Shown: piece after piece, positions 1-12,009 of the stretch
Position numbering within the stretch: the first letter of the stretch is position 1
Layout of the letters: every line of letters begins with the position of its first letter
From: Sambucus nigra
Lineage: Eukaryota > Streptophyta > Magnoliopsida > Dipsacales > Adoxaceae
Direction of reading: 5' to 3'
NCBI GenBank assembly: GCA_949130495.1
Contig: OX422221.1
Location: 478,907,159-478,971,158, forward strand
Length of the DNA: 64,000 nucleotides
The notes under the pieces: generated by a model
Told to the model about the DNA's origin: nothing
The model's input: the letters and a program-made list of their open reading frames with translations, nothing else
Databases searched by the model: none
Translations under genes and position numbers: made by a program

Positions 1-3000
1 CCCATTTTGAAACGGGTTCAAATTCAGAGTTACAAATTCCACCATTAAAGATCAAGCTTCAATGGAGGTTTATGATATTCAAATATTTTTCGTTCTTAAA
101 TTATGTTGAAAACTACATTTAAATGAACATTTTTAATCTATACCACTACATCAATCAAACTAAATGCTAAAGGACATAAATATTAAATAAAATGAAAGAA
201 TACCAAAATTCTCTCAACCTATGCTTTGAATATGAATAGTAAAGAGGTGAGTTTTTATAGTGGTGACATGGGGTTTATATAATACTTAGAGAGGGGATTT
301 GGTTGGTGCATTGGGAGGTGTATTCTAGATAGGTTTTAATTGATTTTCTGTTTCATATATTGTGAAGGTTTATGGTTATCATGTGTTAACATGTGACTAT
401 GTTTATTATAAGCATGGCATGTGGCTGGAAACTACTAGGGGTGTTTGTGTAACGATTGGATTTAAGGTTTTGGTCCTTGGTACTTTTATTGCTTCAATTC
501 AGGTCTTTTTACCTATTGTTTTGAAAGTTTATGGGTCCAAAGTGTAATTTATCATATCTTTAAGGATTGATTTTTGTAAATGTTGATATTATAAATAAAA
601 TTGGTGAGTTTTTTTTGCAATGATTGACGTATAAGAGTAGTTATTTTTTTAAGAAAGTTTTGAAATGTTAAGGAGAATTTGGTCATTTCCAAAACTTGAG
701 GGTAATCAGGTATACAGTATGGTTCTGAAAGGTTATGCTCAGATTTTTACGTTATAATGATTTATCGATGGTTTTTGTGTTCATAAGGCATACAATAAGA
801 ATTTTCAAAGATATACTATTGGTGTGATAAAATTCCCGATGTTATATATCCGCTTATAGGTTTAAGTGTTCGATATACGAAATATATGTAAAGTAAATAG
901 AATATATGATATATGAGAAATATGCGTCATTGTATTTTCATTGTCAAGTTAAACATCGATTGTGGTTCTATCAACCAAGAGGGGGCCAATGTCTATTATG
1001 GCATCTATTCGTATCAGGTGAATGATACCCAGGGGAAGACTTGTGTCCCGGGTCCTTGGGAAGGGGCTCTAGTGGTTATACCATGTTTTTTATCGTACTC
1101 ACTTGGTATAAAATTTGGGTGACCATGGCCCTTTTATTTTTGCAGAGTAGGTTCCACCTTTATTTTGGGAGACTTGGAAGAACAACGTACTCAACTGGAC
1201 TAGAGTTGGCCCTTAGATTGACTTCCTAGGAGGTGTTTCTTTAGGCGATGTGGGCTCTCCACCTCTCTTCCTCCTCATACAATAGATGGTGACGGACTCG
1301 ATATTTCCATAAAATATGATCGTTGGAACTAAGTTATTGGTCCTTTTCACACTTTTTTACAAGGGTACTAGGATACTCGGGTGTCAGAATCATGGGTTCT
1401 TTTATGTTCCGATTGACATATGTGGTGTTATCACTATTTCCTGAATAATTGACTGGGGAAGTTTTTGAAGTACTGAGTGAGTGGGTATAATTATCAATTT
1501 ATGAATCTGTGAGGGAAAATAAGTGTGCCTCATATGTTGATACTCCTAATCTCGAGGATTGGATTGGCAATGTGATGTTGATATGCTCGATTTACTAGAG
1601 TGCTTCGTCATCCATATCCTCCCACTCAAACAAGTGATTTGGTTCTTCCAGGTAAGAAGTGAGGAGTTATCGATCCTTTGAGAGCATGAACTCAGTGGTG
1701 AAGATCAATTCCAGGTTGTAGTGGTTAGTTACAGGAAGTGTATATCTATGATGAAGAATGTCATATGGTTCATGGCACGCTTAGTTTCGGTGATGATTTT
1801 TAAGGTGTGTGATGGCCCACCCAAAAGGTTTCCTGTTTGGAAATGTGGGTGTGTCACCATCCTCCATTTGCGATGAATGGATAATATCAACGAGGATGCA
1901 TCGTTGTTTGGGAAGTGAGTGTTTTATAAGGAGTTAGTGCTAGGATTCAGATTATATATTAGGGGTTGTTAGTAACGGTGGGTTTTAGATGAGTTTAGTC
2001 TCTCGACATCAAAATGAGTTCTTGGATGGTGAATCTCAGGGACCAACAATTATCCATAATGTGATTGATTCCCTAGTGAAACTCACAATATGAGTCAGGT
2101 TATCGTCTTTTATATGAGAAGGCGGTGGGTGGGCTGGTATTGAGAGCTTATACGCCATCGTCCAACTTTAAGGCGAAAAAGACGCGATTGAGGGGGTCTG
2201 AAGATTGGTGAGGAGCCTTTATTGAGCACCCAAAACACTTTATGAAGGTCACAACTTGATAGTTCTTGGAGGGGGTCCTAGTTGAAAGAGTGTAATGGTA
2301 GCTACACTAGCTGGAGAAGTGTTAGTAACCGGTCATGGTTCTATTTACGGGTTTATAACGAGAGTGGTGATGTGAGATGTGGAAGATCCAAGAGAGTTAT
2401 TATTGGAAGAGAACTGATTTACATCTCGGTGAGGTTTTTTAGTAGATTTGGTAGCTTTGGCAACCAAAATTTCCTTGATCTTATACCCTATATGGTTGAG
2501 ACCTTTAAAATACTGGATCTAGGTGAGACCGAGTTCATACGGAACCTTTTTTTTAGATTTTTTTTTATCTTGATCTCTATTTGATCGTTTTCCAAGGGAC
2601 AATTGACCATCTGAATTGCTTTCTCTCCCTAGCGAGTGACGAAAGTTTCAACTGTCTCTCCCTTTTCTTAGTTCATCATTTACAAATCATTACCATTGAT
2701 GACATGTTCCTCATTATATTCGTATTGTTTAAGGAATGTATGGCATTCATCATCCCTAGATTTAGAGATTCTCTCACATTTCATACTCATATACCTAGGG
2801 AAGGATCCTCTAGATTGAATGGATGAGAACATACTTTATAGAACCCCTAGTCCTACATTTCAGACCTACATCTAAAGGTGGTAGTTGGATAAATGGGCAG
2901 ACAGGGAGCCTAATCCTTTATATGTTTTGAAGACGAGCATCTTGAATTTGTTCTATAATCGGAATTCAGGTTAAAGAGACATATTCTTATTGTTTTCATG

Positions 3001-4206
3001 TTCATTCGTAGTTTTCATCTTGTTAATGACTTCTTAGAGGAGACACAGTTCAAATTGGTCATGTGTTATCTCCTAGTTTGGGGTGGGGTACATACTCGTC
3101 GACCGGTGGAGGAGCTAAATAGTATGCTTAAGGGGGACTTGGAAGGCAGTGTGTGGGTACTCAGGGTAATGATGGTAGGGTTCAAAGTATCCATATGGGG
3201 CTAAAGGTATTTGGAAGTGGTGGGTGCCGGCATTAGTAGAGGAGCTTGTGCTCGAACTAGTGGAGGCGAATCTTGAGAATTAGTTAGTGTTGCCCTAGCA
3301 ACCGCTATAGGAGGTGTACCAATTTTGAAAATTGGTAGAGGGAGTACCTTATCTCTCATTTTGATTGTTGTATTGGACCCTTAGAAGCAAACTTCATCTT
3401 GGCTTAGTGCCCTCATTTCTGACAACGTGGTTTTCTGAGAAATAGAGATTTTCTCAAGTTGTCATAAAACCTAATCTATTATAGATAGTGCCTTCTTTTC
3501 TTTAGTAAACATGGAGCTTACTATAGAGCCGACTTGATAACCAATAACGGGGAGATTACTGATGAAAACTAGATGAGCACACATATTGAAAACTCTGATT
3601 TGAATTCTCTGATGATGATAATAAATGCAGAAAAAATGGGGGAACTTTCATTCATGTTTAATAGACAAAAGGACTAGAATAAGGGCAATACACAGGGGAG
3701 AAAGACTCACATATGTATGATGTATTCTGATTCAAAACTTTTATATTTATTTAACTACATGCAGCTGATATTGGTTTTTTAGTAGTATCTTCAGAATGGA
3801 AAAACTGAATATAGTCTCGTTGGATTCGGGTAAGCAGGGGTGAGCTCTCATTGTTCTTATGAGGAGTGTGAAAGAAATAAACTATGGTATATTATTTTAT
3901 CAAAGTAAATATGCGGGTAGGGAAATCCTACTTAAGGGAATTATACTTTGGCAATAACGTACAGATTCATATTATTTTATCCTCCATAAAAACAAAAGAC
4001 ATATAACCTGGAATATGAGGACTTTTGGATCAACATCCGGTCGTTAAACAATTTTGATGACCAATTTCAAAGAAAATGGCCCATAAGTAACTATTCCTTT
4101 TGTTCACTAGGATGCGTGCCTAGAGTTTTTCTCTCTATATGTAAAAGGAGATTAGACTCGGTGATCAGTGAATCACTTTTTAATGTCATGGATCATGATA
4201 TATCAG
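1..4206. other. Non-coding DNA, no recognisable feature
   Basis: No open frame above about 100 codons and no terminal repeat, primer site or conserved protein motif could be recognised on either strand. Short open stretches near 913-1122 and 2282-2584 show no family resemblance and are probably chance. A small perfect palindrome (ACCAATTTT-G-AAAATTGGT) lies near 3318-3336. The stretch may be an old, eroded transposon, but nothing seen proves it. Confidence 0.5.
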
Positions 4207-4211
4207 GTTGA
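4207..4211. repeat. Left target-site duplication of Gypsy element A
   Basis: GTTGA lies directly left of the first LTR. The partner after the right LTR (25893-25897) reads GTTGC, a four of five match. This supports one integration event spanning 4212-25892 with later insertions inside it. Confidence 0.6.
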
Positions 4212-5005
4212 TGTGACACCTAGCCTAATAAAATATCGGGTGATCAATCATATACAAAATTAAAACAGAAATATCATATTGTTCATTCTCAGCATCACTG
4301 TCGAAAACCAATATATTACTAACAACCTATTAGGCCTCGCTTCAAAATTTTAATTAACTAATCTTTTTAACCAAACCAACCACAAGGAAAACAATCAAAA
4401 CACTTTATACACACATAACTGGTAAGAAATAAGATAATTTCACTCTCGGTAAAACATATAATACAACCAAATCAAAGTGCCGCAAAAAACAATGCGGTAA
4501 AAGAATAAATGTATATAGTTGGGCCATCATCCCGAATGTTTCTACAATACCTCCTATCTAGATCACAAGGATAGAGATGTCTAAAATTATCCTGCATGCA
4601 TCCACAGCTGATGCAGCAACTTCTGACTCAAAATAATCATCATCGAGGCATCCCTGTGACTCGGCATCTAAAATATATAAATATATAGCAAGAGAGGGGG
4701 AAAATAGGGAAACGGGTCAGAGCCCGAGTTTTGAAAATATTTAGTAAGTGCATCAGATGCTATATTTTTAAAATATGAAATCTCTCAAATTTAAACTGGT
4801 ATCGCACTCCCATGAGATACACCTCACCCCTCCTCTGATAGTGCACACCTATCGTATACATTTTTAAACAACCTACTTAAGCTACCTTGCCTAACTAATC
4901 TCTCTCACCCATCATCTAAATTCTAATAACTATCACTTACCCGGTGTGATATCATATAGGTTGTCCCGTAAGCTACCACATAAGCTTTAACTGATATAAT
5001 CACCG

Positions 5006-5046
<41 letters not shown>

Positions 5047-7466
5047 CTCATTTATATATATACTGTTCATATTCCGAAACTTTCACTAGTTTATAATACC
5101 ATTTTCGCTTTAGTGTGTAAAATCACGTATATAATTCTCACTTTAATATACGAATCACAGTTTATATCCGGATAAAAATCTCCCAAAAAGAGAATAAAAT
5201 CTTATTCATATTACACTTTACACAAGTCTAAATTATATGACTTCACATCTTCATATACGTTTAATATACTATACGCTATAAGTATATTTATACCTATATC
5301 ACAACCATAAGTATAATAACCATCCCACCGAGCTATAACTCGAGGATGCATTCTCAAAGTACTATCATCATCCGGGTATACTAGACTTAATCAAGGTACC
5401 AAGTCTAACTCACTCAAGATCGTGGTAAAAATACTAAATGATGGAGGCGGTCATATTCCCTCTTGAATGTGGAATCATCATCGCACCCATATGCAAGATG
5501 ATATGACCTGGGGACTATGCTCTCCCTAGTCCTCAAGCTAGGGGATTCACCCACATCGTGCAACCTCCTTGGATAGCACTAGAGATATATATATACATAA
5601 ATATATCATTCACATACCAATATATTTATAACCCAGTCATATATATACTGTAACAATACCCGTATATAATATATATCACTTCTCAATATACCCTGGTTAT
5701 AATTCCCAAACTCTCATAGCGATAACCAAAATCCCGAATGTTCCCATTCGTAATAGTATATAAGTATTCACACACTTAAAACACTAAATCAGTAAGTATT
5801 CTCTTACTTAAGATTTAACTCATACCTTAGTCACTTTTAAGGATTTTATATAAACCCAAATATACCGATTCGTAATAATTAAATAAGTATACACGCAACT
5901 TTTTTCACTTCCCTAGGTATCGCATCACTTATAATAATAGTAGTCAATAAATATATAGCGTATAGTATCTTAATCATGTCTATCCCATGTCCTAAATTCC
6001 ACCCTACTCACATCCTAGAATTCACTTAAATATAATTGACCCAAATTTATTCTCTATGCATAAATATATTAAAAAAAAAACACTTGCCGAAGACTTCTCT
6101 CTAATGCTACTCGTCCTAAACATTCATTAAGTCCATACCCTGGATTTTACACTCAACTAATCCGAGGTTCTCTCTTTCAACCCAAGGTTTACTCACCCTC
6201 AATTCCATTATCTAGGAGTCCTAACACCACATCTAGAATCCCTTACAATAATCTCCAATTTATAATTTAACTCCCCGTACACTTAAGGAAGAAAAATTCT
6301 CAATTCCTGATGATACGAATCGATTTGCCCCAGTTGTTAATCGATTCTACAAAGTGCATCGATTCGGTCTAAATCTTAATCGGTTTGAACATGATCAGTA
6401 CTTAGGTATTTAGGGGAGAATCGATTCGCCACAAATGCGAATCGATTCAACGTGCGACAGTCCATCAGGTCTTCCTAAGCGAATCATTTCTCCCCAATCG
6501 GAGGTTACAGTCCAGGCGATTTCTTCATCTCCAAAATGCCAAAAATCATCCAAACCCCCATTTTTTTGGTTTCTAATCCCAACCAAAAATAATGATTTAC
6601 AACTAACACATAAATTATTTTACGGGATAGAATAATTTCTCTTGGATTTAAACCCTAAAACCATTTAAACTCTCGTTTCTCACTTCATCCCATTTCTAAC
6701 CATATATAAACACCATTTACATGGGTTTAACAATAGAACTCATAAAGAGTTAACAACACATAAATTTGTTAACTCAAAATCAAATTTCCAAAATTTATTT
6801 CAAGGGTTCGAACCCAAAAATTATATATTTTATTAACTATAATATGATATACACACACTCAATTGAATAAAGCAAGTAAACACTTGCCTCGTGGATAATA
6901 TCCGACGACCTCGAGTCGAATCCCGCGAAGTTTGGGCCGAAATACCCTTTCTGTCCTCTTTTTTTCTTCCTTCATTTCCTTCTTTTTTCTCTCCTTTCTT
7001 TCCTCTCTGTCTCTCTATCTGTCTCGTGTGTTATAAGAGAAGAGATAAGGGTTATCCCTTATAAAACCCAAAATGAATCGTTTACTCAATTATGAGTCCC
7101 CATAAGTCCAAAAGTCCCCGTAACCCAACTCTCGAGTAATCTAGTCTAACTAACTCGACAATTCCTCACCCAACTGTGCACTCAAAAATCCCATACGAGT
7201 CACTTAACTAAGATTCAATAATCGGATCCAACACTTATCAACACGCATTTTCTCCAACATGCAATATTTCCCATCGCTTTACCTGACTGCGACATGACAT
7301 AAAAATATTTTGACTCATTTACTAGTCCCAAAAGTAGATGTAACACACATCGATAATAATTTAACACTCATAAATTCTAAAATTACTATTCATAATAATT
7401 TTCTCTAATTATCAAATTACACCCACTTATATAATTGAAATATCCATATAAGTGAGGGGTATTACA
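4212..7466 (-). repeat. 3' LTR of Gypsy element A
   Basis: About 3,255 bp, bounded by TGTGACACC at the left and GGGGTATTACA at the right (TG...CA when read on either strand). It matches the right LTR across its length, for instance 4230-4340 against 10890-11005 and 5060-5600 against 23445-23970. It contains an AT microsatellite (about 5008-5042) and a CT-rich tract (about 6955-7025), followed on the plus strand by a TTATAAG motif. The CT tract and TATA-like motif may mark promoter DNA, but that is inference. Confidence 0.8.
5008..5042. repeat. (AT)n microsatellite within LTR A
   Basis: Pure AT dinucleotide run. The equivalent point in the other LTR of the same element is where the solo LTR inserted (11685/23441), so this tract marks the empty-site allele of that insertion. 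Confidence 0.9.
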
Positions 7467-7470
7467 TACT

Positions 7471-7488
7471 CCCCCCCCCCCCCCCCCC
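7471..7488 (-). other. Polypurine tract of Gypsy element A (C18 on the plus strand)
   Basis: Eighteen C in a row, four bases inside the 3' LTR. On the minus strand this is an uninterrupted G tract just upstream of the LTR, the position where plus-strand DNA priming occurs. Element B has AGGGGGGAAG at the matching place. The run is longer than usual and its exact length may be a sequencing uncertainty. Confidence 0.7.
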
Positions 7489-10400
7489 GCGCACACACAA
7501 AGGAATTTCATCCGTGAAATTCGATACAACTTGTACCACCAACGTAGGATCGCTAATCACATTACATCCTAGTTCACAGAAGTCGGATGGTACTAACACA
7601 ATCGTATTCTACCATATACCCATTCACGGTACCCACCTATCTCAAGGCTTAAACGTTAACGCACTAGCTTAACCACAAGCTTGACTACATCTCTATATGC
7701 TGAAACACTACCTCGGTCGTAAGGTTAACTATAACAATGATACGTCACACCTAGTGCTTCTATAACCGCATTTCAAGATAACGAGCCTATAATCATAGCT
7801 CTATCGCCTTGATCTTATAGGAAAGTCGCATCACACTAAGCGCCCTATCACCTCGATCTTATTGCACCTATATAATTGGATTATTGCATACCTTATACGA
7901 CGTTCCATCCAACACACTCCAATTCCATTTATAACTTCCCCAAATCATATTCTTCATCTTTATATACTACGTCCCTTCTATCTCAGACGGTATATAAAAT
8001 CAACTTACCAAGGTGCTCACACACTCTATAACCCGTGCATATCTGCATAACTATTTCAAATGTCACATACGAAACACATTCTATAAAAATGGGCCTTACT
8101 TTCTCGGCCTGGTGCTACCACTCTCAACCTGAATTACTTGAGATTCCATTATTCCTATAACTATAAATTTAATCCTTCTCAAGGTTAACCCACTAATCTT
8201 CTCATGGTTAACCTACTACAATCTCCTTATTTCAGCCTTATCAACCCCACTGGATTTTCATCATGATACTCTAGGATCGGTGTGTTTTCCTGCACATGTA
8301 AAATGAGTATTATACTAACTATATCCCTAGCACCCAAGACCTTTCTCAACTTCAAAAATTTGCTCGATTTCATGCGTGGGACGTCTCGCAAAGCGAAATT
8401 CAAACAACGAACCCTCTCATTACACTACTAAATTGCATCATCAGTCATCAAGATATAATGGCCTAAGGCACACAATAGGGGCATTCAAAATCCTACCTCG
8501 CAAACACACTAATCCACTTCTATCTTTATGTCTTTCCATTTCTGCGAAATGGAAAGTCTAACTAATCGGGGCGCCTCTATTCTACATAAGATAGGAACAT
8601 CACACACAAAACATATTACCTCAGAATTATCCTCCTAATCACGGAACGGCTATAAGCCTCAAATCAATTTCCTTAACCTTATTATTTATCAAAAAAAATC
8701 GTTAACCTCACCTCACCCATTTACTTACGGTGAGAGAAAAATTTCAGTGCTTTTTAATGGCACTTTCATCTCCATAAGCCCCTAATCATCATATGGCTCT
8801 CAACTTATAGTGTTTTCTCCACACTTGATAATTTATTATCAAAACCAAAATCCTAGCATCCATTAACATCTCTCCACTCCCAATGTCGTTAAGGTTCATG
8901 CGTGTAGAGTCTTGCAAGAGAAATCCAAATAAATTACCCCTCGGATACACTACTACTTAACTTGTCAGCCGTGAAGGTCTATTAGCTTAAAAAATGCAAC
9001 CATGATATTCCCATCCCGTCTACCAACAAAATATGGTCAGACCCCCTACTTCTCTTAAGGAGACATACCCCAAAGTGCTTGTACTCACACTAAGTCATTT
9101 GCGCAAACAATAAGGAGCTTAAACTCACATCTTAACAATAAATACTGCATACCTTAAATCACATCTATATGTTCGGGCACTAAAATCATGATAATGAAAC
9201 ATCTACTCATCGAAGTTCCATATAAACATATATAAAGGCGAGCTCAACCAGTATCCAGGTGAGATATTGCAAAAAAAAATTACTCGTTTATCCCAGGAAC
9301 CGTGGATACGATAGCCTTGAAATCGCTATCCAACTATCGATCCGACCAACCAAGAACAAATTATACTCAGAATGTTACTGTACTCTTATAACACACACAA
9401 GATGAGTAATGCAAACCAAATATAAGCTCAAAATAATTACACCCGCATCCACAGCAAATGAAGAGAAAATAGAACCCCGTTATCGTGGAAAAGCTTATAG
9501 ATATACACTCTATAATATTACTGATACTACAACTAAACTCGAATAAGACACACGAATCTAGGGCTAATAAAATACTTTGACTCAATCTTGCCACACAAAA
9601 TATACCTCCTTCGTTCGAGGTTAAACTCATAATAATAACTTTGCCAATCACCCTCGCTGATCTAAACGGTTCCCGAACATAGTACACTTGTCTTAACCGA
9701 ACGAAAATGTACTTTAATCAATACCCCATCTAGGCACCCTTCCCGTGTCCTTTAACTCATACCAGACAAGATCAAAGTGTGTAGTTGTACGCTCCACCTC
9801 ACAATATTCCCCATCTCTGGCTACCATTACCATGTTAAGGTTATCAGTATCTCGGTCTTCTATAGCCTCTATTCTGGCAATCACCCTCATAGTTCCCTTA
9901 GCTATTCTGGATAAATGGAAACACACTACTAGGCTCAACAACACTGTTTCAATAAATCCCCGAGTGGATGTCCACCTGTGGGGTTTCACGAAGACAAAAT
10001 CTTTATAAGTGTTAGCAACACTTACTAGTGAGCCTATCATTCAACTGAAGGAGTCTCTCTTCCTTGTACCTATCTCATCAGGTACAAAGTTCACTTAACT
10101 ATATAAATCTTCGTTCACCATCGGCCCCTAACGAATCCTCGTTGGAGAAATTCAGAAACTGCATTATCTTCATTTCTGATGAATTAAAGGAACTCACGGT
10201 TAAAGAAATTCATAAGATTCCTCTATGAGCAAAACATACTACTCCCTCAAATATGATGATCACCATTCCTACCATTTCAACATTTCTCCAACAAGAGAAA
10301 TGTTTTTCTCAAATTTTCACGTCTGGGTATTTCTATGCCTTGATCTAAGACAAAGTTTCTGAGCATTATACTTCCAATGGATAACACTATACTGCCTTCA

Positions 10401-10860
10401 CGTAACTTACACTTCAATGAATGGTCCTTATCGAAGACCCTTTAGACTTGTTCCCAATTCATCTTCACTAGGTGAGTCAAGTTTAGCACCACTCTTTACT
10501 ATATCGCTACGTAGATAATTATAACTACTAGAATCTAGTAGTCGTTACAGCAACACATGCCAATTCCACAAAGGGAGTTACCTTAATCGCGGTCCTCGTC
10601 CCCGACTTCAACTTACATCTATAACTAAGCCCCGCCTCCTACTGTCACCATAACGGCCTTCCCTGGTCTCCCTTGATCGATCAGCACACGAATCTCACAC
10701 GAGCGTGCAAAAGATTTACTATAATCTTACATAATAGTAGGAGAACTAAATCTCATAATAGGAATCAATAATCCTAATAATAAGGCTCTATCTCAAAATA
10801 AACAGTAATGATGAAAGCCTAGTACGCCCGCACAGATTCCTAAGAACACTAGAACCTGAT
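7489..10860 (-). mobile_element. Interior of Gypsy element A, decayed
   Basis: About 3.4 kb between the LTRs with no frame longer than about 108 codons and no gag, protease, RT or integrase motif found. The best minus-strand stretch (10040-9714) is not recognised. Parts match the interior of element B in opposite orientation, for example around 8370-8400 here and 17205-17240 there. Both are therefore members of related families sharing a common, already non-coding interior. Confidence 0.6.
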
Positions 10861-10872
10861 GCTCTGATACCA
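10861..10872 (-). other. Primer-binding site of Gypsy element A
   Basis: GCTCTGATACCA on the plus strand is TGGTATCAGAGC on the minus strand, the common plant initiator-Met tRNA primer site. It is two bases from the 5' LTR and fixes the minus-strand orientation of the element. Confidence 0.85.
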
Positions 10873-10874
10873 TC

Positions 10875-11684
10875 TGTGGCACCCTATCTAATAAAATACC
10901 GGGTGATCAATCCTATACTAAATTAAAACATGAATCTCATATGGTTCATTCTCAGCATCACAGCCTAAAACCAATATATTACTAACAACCTATTAGGCCT
11001 CGCGTCAAAATTTTAATTAACTAATCTTTTTAACCAAACCAATCGTAAGGGAAAATAATCACAACTATCTATATACATAGAACTGAAATGAAATAAGATA
11101 ACCGAACTCTCGGTACAACATATAATACAACCAAATCAAAGTGGATCAAGATAAAATGCGGTAAAGGAATAAATGAATACAGTTGAGTCATCAACTCGAA
11201 TGTTTCTACAACACCTCCTATCTATATCATAAGGATAGAGGCGTCTAAAACAATCCTGCAGGCATCCACAGCTGCTGCAGCAACGTCTGACTAGAAAGAA
11301 TCATCATCCAGGTGTTCCTGTCACTGGACACCTAAAATATATACATATATTGTAAGAGAGAGGAAAAAAATAGAGAAACGAGTCAGATCCCCAGTTTTGA
11401 AAATATTTAGCAAATGCATCAAATGTTATATTTTAAAATATGAAATCTCTCATATTTAAACTGGTATCGCATCCCTTGAGATACAACTCACCCGTCCTCT
11501 AGTAGTGCACACCTATTGTATAAATTTTTAAATAACCTAGTTAAGCTACCCTGCCTAACTAATCTCTTTCATCCATCCTCTAAATTCTCATAACTATCAC
11601 TTACCCGGCGTGATATCATATAGGTTATCCCGTAAGCTATTGCATAAATTTTAATTGATATAATCATCAATTCTATATATATAT
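10875..11684 (-). repeat. 5' LTR of Gypsy element A, first part
   Basis: Begins TGTGGCACC beside the primer site and runs colinear with the left LTR until a short TA tract, where a foreign TGTAAGGACA sequence starts. The rest of this LTR resumes at 23441. The two parts together are about 3,262 bp, close to the 3,255 bp of the other LTR. Confidence 0.8.
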
Positions 11685-12009
11685 TTGTAAGGACACAAAT
11701 TTCCAATGGAGTCCATGTATTGTGTTGGCTCAATTCCGGACAAAAACATTAATTCATAGGATAGTATGTTATTGTAATACTCTCAAGCCTATGAAGTGTT
11801 TGTTGAAGACGTAGCGGCAAATAATATAAAGCTTCATCAAATATGTCGGTTTGCGTGCCTCGTTTCTACGTCATCAACTATAGTTCCATGCTCCCAAGGT
11901 ATGAATGCAATTATATATATATACGAGCTTGGAACAAAGTTTATTGGGTGTTAGGTTTTTACTTTCAGAAAAATTTAATTAGAACTTTAAATTAAAGTAT
12001 ATAAAGGTT

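Noticed and set aside
913..1320. Possible plant-mobile-domain-like fragment
   Set aside because: A few tryptophan- and arginine-containing phrases looked suggestive, but no convincing run of family residues could be aligned by eye.
9714..10040. Minus-strand 108-codon frame in the interior of element A as a gag remnant
   Set aside because: Position would suit gag, but no gag motif or family phrase could be recognised, so no coding call was made.
10861..10872. tRNA gene fragment
   Set aside because: The tRNA-like similarity is only the primer-binding site complementary to the tRNA 3' end; no cloverleaf around it. The same applies to 14936 and to the 35.3 and 39.0 kb sites.
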